Shown piece after piece: positions 31,591 to 37,209 of a stretch of 37,209 nucleotides of DNA. The stretch is taken from NCBI GenBank assembly GCA_028872645.1, contig JAPKDK010000003.1:1-37209 (forward strand), given 5' to 3'. How positions within the stretch are numbered: the first letter of the stretch is position 1; each line of letters begins with the position of its first letter. This DNA is from Verrucomicrobiota bacterium (lineage in GTDB: Bacteria > Verrucomicrobiota > Verrucomicrobiia > Limisphaerales > UBA1100). The notes beneath the pieces were generated by a model. It had not been told where the DNA came from. It searched no databases and saw only the letters and a list, made by a program, of their open reading frames with translations. A program made the position numbers and the translations under genes.

Positions 31591-34500
31591 ATGAAACGAT
31601 TCATTCCAATGCTGGCCGTGCTGCTGGCCGCTTGTCACACGCCGGACCCAACGAGTTTCGGCGCGTACGCCAAGTATATTTCCAACGCCGAGAACGGTAA
31701 AAATGGCAACCAGCCCTTCACCGCGCTCATCCCCAAACGCGCCACCGGCGCGGAGCAATTCCTCAAGGAACATCCGCAATACGATGGACGCGGAGTCGTC
31801 GTCGCCATTTTTGATACCGGCGTGGATCCTGGCGCGCCCGGATTGCAAACCACCCCCGACGGCCGCCCCAAAATTATTGACGTTGTGGATGGCTCCGGCA
31901 GCGGCGACGTGCGCACCACCACCGAACGCGAACTCAAGGAGGGTAAACTTACTGGCCTCACCGGTCGCACGCTCACGCTGCCCAAAGCTTGGAAGAGCCG
32001 CGATAAAAAATACCGCGTCGGGGTGGTGGAAGCGTGGCGCATTTTCCCCGCTGAACTAGTGGGCCGCCTCAAGGCCAAACGCCGCGAACCGTGGGACATC
32101 CAACAGCGCAAACGCACGGAGGGAATTGACCGCGCCATCGCCGATTGGGACAAAGCCAACCCCAAACCCACGAAGGAGCAAATGCTCGAACGCGATGACC
32201 TCGCTGCGGGCCTAATCCAGCTCAAAACTCTGCAAACTCAATACCGCGACCCCGGCCCCATTTTCGACTGCCTTGTTTTTCACGATGGCGAACGCTGGAA
32301 TGCGAGCATTGACACCGATGAGGACGGCGATTTCGCTAACGAAAAACTAATGACGAATTTCCGCGTGAACCGCGATTATGGAACCTTCGGCGGCGAAGCG
32401 CAGATGAATTTCGCCACCAACATTTATCGCGATGGTGATCTGCTTTCGGTCGTCGTCGATTGCGGCGCGCACGGCACGCACGTCGCCGGCATCGTGGCGG
32501 CGCATTTTCCCAAGCAACCCGAACTCAACGGCCTCGCGCCCGGCGCGCAAATTGTTTCCGTGAAAATCGGCGACACCCGCCTCGGCTCCAGCTCCACCGG
32601 CACCGGCCAAATGCGCGGGCTCATTACTGTTTTGCAAAACAAATGCGACCTCATCAATATGAGCTACGGCGGTCCCTCGCCCCGCCCGAATGTCGGCCGG
32701 ATTTATACTGAGTACGCCAACATCGTGAACCGCCACAGCGTCATTTTTTGCGCCAGCGCGGGCAACAACGGCCCCGCGCTGTCTACCGTCGGTTCCCCCG
32801 GCGGCAGCACCAGCGCCTTGCTCGGCATTGGCGCGAGTGTCACGCCGCAAATGATGCTCGATCAATACGGCATGCGCGCCACACGCAAGGATATGCAATA
32901 CACGTGGAGCTCGCGCGGACCCGCGCTCGATGGCGACCTCGGCGTGGACCTCACCGCGCCCGGCGGCGCGATTGCGCCCGTGCCAAACTGGCTGCTCCGC
33001 CGCAACACGCAAATGAACGGCACGTCAATGTCCTCCCCCAACGCCTGCGGAAACATCGCCCTGCTCCTTTCTGCGCTCAAGGCGGAGAAGACCAACCGCT
33101 CGCCCCATCGCGTGCGCCGTGCTCTGGAAAATACCGCCAAGCCCATCGCCGGGCTTTCGCCGCACGAACAGGGGCGCGGGATGATCCAAATTCACAAGGC
33201 GTACGATTGGCTCAAAAATAATCCGGCCATTACAAAAAGTGATTTCAAATTTGACGTCCGCATCACCTCTCGCGGCAATGCGCGCGGAATTTATTTGCGC
33301 GAACCGTTTGAGGTCAACCGCACGCATTCGGTTTCGGTGACATTGATTCCTACTTTCCATCGAGACACAAAACCCTCCGAGAAAATTAATTTTGAAAAAC
33401 GTTTGCTGCTCCATTGCAAAGCCGACTGGGTGGAACACGCCAGCCAAATCCTGCTCGCCAACGATTCCGAACGCATCACGGTAAAAGTCGATTCCACCGG
33501 CCTCGCGCCCGGCGTGCATTACACCGAAGTGGTAGGCACCGATGCCGATGCGCCCCAACGCGGCGCGCTTGTGCGCGTGCCGGTCACGGTGATTATTCCC
33601 GAAAAAATTGAGGACGCGAAATGGAATGAAACGCTCACCTTCAAGGGCGGCGACACCACGCGGCGGTTTCTCGCCGTGCCGATGGGCGCGACGTGGGCCG
33701 ACCTCCACATGCGGACGATTAAGGCCAGCACGGATCAGCGAATCACAATGCACGCGGTGCAGTTGTTGCCGGGGCTCTCCTTCCGCGCGGGTGACAAGCG
33801 GCGCTACGTCACTTTGCGCGAAGGCACGGAGCGCGTGGAGAGTTTCGCTGTCACCGGCGGCCGCACGTTGGAGCTTTGCCTCGCGCAATATTGGTCCAGC
33901 CTCGGCGAGGCGGAGGCGGAGTTCACGCTACAGTTTCACGGGCTGCGTCCAAGCAGCGAAGTGGTTTCGCTTGATGGAAATGATTTAACCGACAGCGTGG
34001 TGGTCACCGCGCCGTTGCGCGATGAGCGTGTGGCGCCTTCGGGCTCATTCAAAACATGGCGGCGCGCGGTGCGACCGGCCAAGTCGGAAATCCGGCCGCT
34101 CGATCCCGTGCGCGATCGGTTGGATGATGAGAAACAAATCCACGAAATGATTCTCACGTACAATTTCGATCAGGCCTCAAGCGCGCGTGTGACGCCCGTG
34201 CTCACGGTGGATTACAACGATGGCTCGGATTATTTTCTCGAGTCCGGCGTGTGGCAATTGTTCGACGCACAAAAACGCCGGCTCGGCAGCGGCACTCACA
34301 ATGATCCCGTGAGCCTCGTCAAAGGCAAACACGTGCTGCGCTATCACGTGCGTCATCCCGACAAAAAATTGCTCGAGCGTTTTCAGCACACGCTGCTGAT
34401 GCTCGATCAACCCATTTCGCGCGCCGTTTCGCTCGCCTTCCACGAACACGCCGAAGGGGCGATCCGCGGCAGTTCGCGTTTTGCCGCGCGCACGCTTCGG

Positions 34501-35307
34501 CGCGGCGATTCGGTACGGCTGCACTTCGCCATTCCCAAGCACGGGCAACTGCCTTCCGGCGTGAAGCCCGGCGACATTTTGCGCGGCACGATTCAATACG
34601 GCGGCAACACCGATGACCTCAACGGCGCGGGCCAAAAGCCCGGCGGTTTCCCCGTGCAATACATCGTGCCCGCCGCGCGCAACTCATTCCCCTCCACCAA
34701 ACCCAAAGTGGTGCCGCCCAAAAAACCAGAACCTAAAAAACTCAGCGCCGAAGAAAAACTCGCTGAAAAAAATCTCAAGCTCGAACTCGCCAAGCTTAAG
34801 CCACTTAAGCCAGCTAAGGACGCCAAAGAAATCCTGAAAGTCGCCGACACCGTTCTCAAACAACTCGACCTCGACGGCCTTCAGCAATACCTCGGCACGC
34901 CCGCCGATGAAACTGCCGCCGACAAAGATGCTTTGAAAAAGAAATGGGATGTTCAAAAGGCAGCGCTCATCACCGCCCTCCGCGCCCAAGCCCGAGCGCG
35001 ACTCGCTCAAGCCAAGGCCGACAAAAAATCCATCGCCGCATTTGAAGCCGCTTGGGATAAACTCATCCGCTGGAACCCCGCCACCGATGCCGCCAACGCC
35101 GAGCTGAATCTTGAACGCGAACTGCTGCACAATCGTCTCGGAAACGCTGTGAAAATTCTTACCGCCAAGATTTCCAAATCCCCCGCCACCCGCGCTCATT
35201 ACGAAAAACGCGCCGATTTCCTCGGCAAACTCGGCTGGACAGAATGGCAAGCCCACGAGAAAAAATCCCTGCTCGTGCGCTTCCCAAGTGAGTATCCACC
35301 GTTTTAG
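31591..35307 (+). CDS. Tripeptidyl-peptidase II homologue (S8 subtilisin family) with lipoprotein signal
   Basis: The 1238-residue protein starts at MKRFIPMLAV, opening a lipoprotein signal with lipobox LLAAC (Cys15). The catalytic triad is intact: Asp75 in VVVAIFDTGVDPG, His294 in DCGAHGTHVAGI and Ser479 in MNGTSMSSPN, with oxyanion Asn392 in SAGNNGPALST. The spacing (219 residues Asp-His, 185 His-Ser) equals that I recall for human TPP II, including the long insert between Asp and His that distinguishes TPP II from ordinary subtilisins (APGLQTTPDGRPKIIDVVDGSGSGDV). After the protease domain come large beta-sandwich regions (about 535-1050) and a Lys-rich helical C-terminus (1060-1238) as in the eukaryotic enzyme. 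TPP II removes N-terminal tripeptides and forms giant oligomers; here it would be membrane-anchored outside the cytoplasm. The upstream frame extends to 31477 but lacks a signal. Confidence 0.93.
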   Translation: MKRFIPMLAVLLAACHTPDPTSFGAYAKYISNAENGKNGNQPFTALIPKRATGAEQFLKEHPQYDGRGVVVAIFDTGVDPGAPGLQTTPDGRPKIIDVVDGSGSGDVRTTTERELKEGKLTGLTGRTLTLPKAWKSRDKKYRVGVVEAWRIFPAELVGRLKAKRREPWDIQQRKRTEGIDRAIADWDKANPKPTKEQMLERDDLAAGLIQLKTLQTQYRDPGPIFDCLVFHDGERWNASIDTDEDGDFANEKLMTNFRVNRDYGTFGGEAQMNFATNIYRDGDLLSVVVDCGAHGTHVAGIVAAHFPKQPELNGLAPGAQIVSVKIGDTRLGSSSTGTGQMRGLITVLQNKCDLINMSYGGPSPRPNVGRIYTEYANIVNRHSVIFCASAGNNGPALSTVGSPGGSTSALLGIGASVTPQMMLDQYGMRATRKDMQYTWSSRGPALDGDLGVDLTAPGGAIAPVPNWLLRRNTQMNGTSMSSPNACGNIALLLSALKAEKTNRSPHRVRRALENTAKPIAGLSPHEQGRGMIQIHKAYDWLKNNPAITKSDFKFDVRITSRGNARGIYLREPFEVNRTHSVSVTLIPTFHRDTKPSEKINFEKRLLLHCKADWVEHASQILLANDSERITVKVDSTGLAPGVHYTEVVGTDADAPQRGALVRVPVTVIIPEKIEDAKWNETLTFKGGDTTRRFLAVPMGATWADLHMRTIKASTDQRITMHAVQLLPGLSFRAGDKRRYVTLREGTERVESFAVTGGRTLELCLAQYWSSLGEAEAEFTLQFHGLRPSSEVVSLDGNDLTDSVVVTAPLRDERVAPSGSFKTWRRAVRPAKSEIRPLDPVRDRLDDEKQIHEMILTYNFDQASSARVTPVLTVDYNDGSDYFLESGVWQLFDAQKRRLGSGTHNDPVSLVKGKHVLRYHVRHPDKKLLERFQHTLLMLDQPISRAVSLAFHEHAEGAIRGSSRFAARTLRRGDSVRLHFAIPKHGQLPSGVKPGDILRGTIQYGGNTDDLNGAGQKPGGFPVQYIVPAARNSFPSTKPKVVPPKKPEPKKLSAEEKLAEKNLKLELAKLKPLKPAKDAKEILKVADTVLKQLDLDGLQQYLGTPADETAADKDALKKKWDVQKAALITALRAQARARLAQAKADKKSIAAFEAAWDKLIRWNPATDAANAELNLERELLHNRLGNAVKILTAKISKSPATRAHYEKRADFLGKLGWTEWQAHEKKSLLVRFPSEYPPF

Positions 35308-35398
35308 CAAAATCGACCGCGGATTTTTTTGATTCCCTTTTCTCCGCCAACCCCCTACTTTCCGGCGCTTTCCGCCCTCAGATGGCGCGAAACCTATT

Positions 35399-36433
35399 AT
35401 GCCCATTGCCACACCCACACAATACGCCGCGATTCTCGATGCCGCCCAAGCGGGCGACTACGCCTATCCCGCCGTCAACGTCACCTCTATCACCACCATC
35501 AACGCCGCGCTCAAGGCCTTTGCCGACGCGAAGTCCGATGGCATCATTCAGTTCTCAACCGGTGGCGGCCAGTTCGCTTCCGGCCTGAATGTGAAGGACG
35601 CCGCCTTTGGCTGCATCGTCCTCGCCGAGGCCGCGCATCGGTTGGCGGAAAAATATGACGTGCTCATCGGCCTGCACACAGACCATTGCCAACCGGAAGT
35701 AGCCGCCGATTTCCTCAAACCGCTCATCGCCGAAACTGCCAAGCGCCGTGCTGCCGGTCAGGGAAATCTTTTCCAAAGCCATATGCTCGACGCCTCCATT
35801 TTGCCGTTGGAGGATAATATGAAAATCTCCAAGGAATATCTTGAGCTATGCGCCGCCAATGAAATCATCCTCGAAGTCGAAGCCGGCGTCGTGGGCGGTG
35901 AGGAAGACGGCTCGGCCGGCAGCGAAGACACGCCCGCCGAAAAACTTTACACCACGCCCGAAGATATGCTCACCGTTTACGAAAGCCTCAATGGGCTTGG
36001 CCGGTATATGTTCGCCGCCACCTTCGGCAATGTGCACGGGGCCTACAAACCCGGCGCGGTGAAGCTCAGCCCCGAGATTCTTAAGCAGGGACAGGACGCG
36101 GTGATCGGCAAACACGGCGAGGAAGCGAAGTTCGACCTCGTTTTCCATGGCGGCAGTGGATCAGAGAAACATCAGATTAAAGAGACCCTCAACTACGGTG
36201 TCATCAAAATGAACATCGACACCGACACACAATACAGTTTCACCCGCCCCATCGCCGACCACATGATGACCAATTACGAGGGCGTGCTGAAAATCGACGG
36301 AGAAGTCGGAGTCAAAAAGGTTTATGACCCGCGCTCCTACCTGAAGAAGGGCGAGGAAGCGATGGCGGCTCGCCTTGTGGAAGCCTGTAACGATCTTGAG
36401 AGCACCGGCAAATCAATTGCCGGCTCGGTCTAA
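35399..36433 (+). CDS. fba: Class II fructose-bisphosphate aldolase
   Basis: The 344-residue protein is a zinc-dependent class II aldolase of glycolysis and gluconeogenesis. Motifs: GLHTDHCQ with catalytic Asp95 and zinc ligand His96, ILEVEAGVVGGEEDG, FGNVHGAYKPG with a zinc His, VFHGGSGS and KMNIDTDTQY. The length and these motifs match the type A/yeast-like group with the long GGEEDG loop. It cleaves fructose-1,6-bisphosphate to dihydroxyacetone phosphate and glyceraldehyde-3-phosphate in the cytoplasm. It begins 91 bases after the protease stop and is convergent with the sulfatase at the right edge, 14 bases apart. Confidence 0.96.
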   Translation: MPIATPTQYAAILDAAQAGDYAYPAVNVTSITTINAALKAFADAKSDGIIQFSTGGGQFASGLNVKDAAFGCIVLAEAAHRLAEKYDVLIGLHTDHCQPEVAADFLKPLIAETAKRRAAGQGNLFQSHMLDASILPLEDNMKISKEYLELCAANEIILEVEAGVVGGEEDGSAGSEDTPAEKLYTTPEDMLTVYESLNGLGRYMFAATFGNVHGAYKPGAVKLSPEILKQGQDAVIGKHGEEAKFDLVFHGGSGSEKHQIKETLNYGVIKMNIDTDTQYSFTRPIADHMMTNYEGVLKIDGEVGVKKVYDPRSYLKKGEEAMAARLVEACNDLESTGKSIAGSV

Positions 36434-36447
36434 GGCTAAAAACCCAA

Positions 36448-37209
36448 CTACTTGATGGTCACCGGACTAAACCGGGTCTTGGTTCCCTTGGCGTAGATAC
36501 CGAAGTACTGGATCTTTTCCAGATCTTTAGGGGTTTGCATCACAACTTCCGTCTTACCCACTTTCAAGGTAAGCAACCCTTTAACCGTGTCAATGGTCAC
36601 CACCGCCTTGAATGATTCGTCCGGATTCAAGGCCACTTTTTTAACGGTTCCCAGGCTGCTATTAGCCCAGGATCCCGGGAAAATTCCGTGTGCTCCCATG
36701 CCGATCATGGAACCGGCCTTCCAGAGTTTATCGTTGAGAGGCTCTGCTCCCAGCACGAGGCAAGCGTTGCGGGTTCGCTCCTTGACTGCGGCCTGATACT
36801 CCAGTTCAAAGGTAATCTTTTTACCCACCGCACGATCCAGCTTATGCAGCGCAAAGGCTTCCCCCTGCCCCGCATCCAGAAGATACCCCTCACCATCCTT
36901 GGTCACCGTGCCTCCCTTGACAATCTCCCAGTCGCCGGTTTCATCCTTACCCTCGGATAATTTCTTACCCTTGGTCCGTTTGCCGCGTTGACGGGGCTTT
37001 TCATTAACCCACCATTCCGAGGGCCCCTCCTTTTCCACCTCTCCATGCACCTTGAGTAGTGCGGCCTTCATCGAGGCGAGCTTTTCGGGCATCTTGGCGG
37101 CCAAATCCGTTTGCTCCTTCCAATCCTTTTCGATCTCATAGAGTTGAAATTTTTGTAACGCGTTGTCCCCCACAATTTTCCAGTCCCCAATACGCATAGC
37201 CACATGGTT
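36448..37209 (-). CDS. Sulfatase, C-terminal part with beta-sandwich accessory domain (runs off right edge)
   Basis: The frame is open to the edge and reads NHVAMRIGDWKIVGD, then LYEIEKDWKEQTDLAAKMPEKL. This is the standard end of an S1 sulfatase domain (the ...RxGDWKLV...LYDLxxDPxExxNLA pattern). A linker rich in Lys/Arg/Gly follows, then about 150 residues (GDWEIVKGGTVTKDGEGYLLDAG, KKITFELEYQAA, FKAVVTIDTVKGLLTLKVGKTEV) that form a beta-sandwich resembling LamG/DUF1080-like carbohydrate-binding domains. The catalytic Cys lies outside the window. It is a separate gene from the left-edge sulfatases. Confidence 0.8.
   Translation of the reverse strand, partial: NHVAMRIGDWKIVGDNALQKFQLYEIEKDWKEQTDLAAKMPEKLASMKAALLKVHGEVEKEGPSEWWVNEKPRQRGKRTKGKKLSEGKDETGDWEIVKGGTVTKDGEGYLLDAGQGEAFALHKLDRAVGKKITFELEYQAAVKERTRNACLVLGAEPLNDKLWKAGSMIGMGAHGIFPGSWANSSLGTVKKVALNPDESFKAVVTIDTVKGLLTLKVGKTEVVMQTPKDLEKIQYFGIYAKGTKTRFSPVTIK

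Noticed and set aside
32347..33888. Long minus-strand frames under the protease gene
   Set aside because: Both are antisense to conserved catalytic motifs of the TPP II homologue and have shadow-like composition.
35308..35340. A possible terminator after the protease (AAAATC...GATTTTTTT)
   Set aside because: The stem is six A/T-dominated pairs with no GC core; too weak to claim.
1..37209. CRISPR arrays, tRNA or rRNA genes, insertion-sequence transposases
   Set aside because: I looked for regularly spaced repeats, cloverleaf-type sequences and transposase motifs and saw none. A short tRNA could escape a reading by eye.

Overview
The window looks like a chromosomal segment of a PVC-superphylum bacterium, most likely an uncultured, probably marine Verrucomicrobiota (Planctomycetota is the main alternative). 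The reasons are four S1-type sulfatases (plus a fifth cut by the edge), a paired DUF1501 / PSCyt1-DUF1549-DUF1553 module, several secreted beta-propellers, a secreted EF-hand esterase and a tripeptidyl-peptidase II homologue. This assignment is inferred from gene content; no rRNA or tRNA gene was seen.

Left third (1-10.8 kb). A minus-strand operon reads IlvD/Edd-type sugar-acid dehydratase, DapA-family aldolase/lyase, then three consecutive sulfatases, with gene junctions overlapping by 1 to 4 bases. It couples removal of sulfate from glycans to breakdown of the released sugar acids. Next to it lies a plus-strand uronate isomerase (uxaC), a convergent secreted NHL propeller and an SDR oxidoreductase. 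Between them (about 6.1-7.6 kb) is a gene graveyard: an Mrr-like nuclease remnant, a second copy of the first codons of uxaC spliced to an oppositely oriented oxidoreductase fragment, an Ldh_2 dehydrogenase N-terminus, and a chimeric ORF joining an NHL N-terminus to what looks like an enolase-superfamily C-terminus.

Middle (10.8-21.7 kb). A DegT-type aminotransferase-like protein and a GlpG-like rhomboid protease lie on the plus strand. They face a minus-strand operon of sulfatase, PIG-L deacetylase, alpha/beta-hydrolase, EF-hand alpha/beta-hydrolase and YafK-like L,D-transpeptidase family protein. A secreted Pro/Gly-rich unknown and a zinc alcohol dehydrogenase follow. A second graveyard (21.1-21.7 kb) holds the tail of an MFS transporter and the frameshifted tail of a YchF-type GTPase. 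Copies of a CACAGAGG-type dispersed repeat lie at about 6.15, 10.85 and 18.7 kb.

Right part (21.7-37.2 kb). DUF1501 and a large cytochrome-domain protein are transcribed away from a PAS-AraC regulator, which probably controls them. A secreted lactonase-type propeller follows. Two adjacent envelope proteins share an apparently uncharacterised domain; in one of them this domain is interrupted by an alanine-rich repeat insert. Then come an MscS channel, a 1238-residue tripeptidyl-peptidase II homologue carrying a lipoprotein signal, a class II fructose-bisphosphate aldolase, and the C-terminal part of another sulfatase cut by the right edge.
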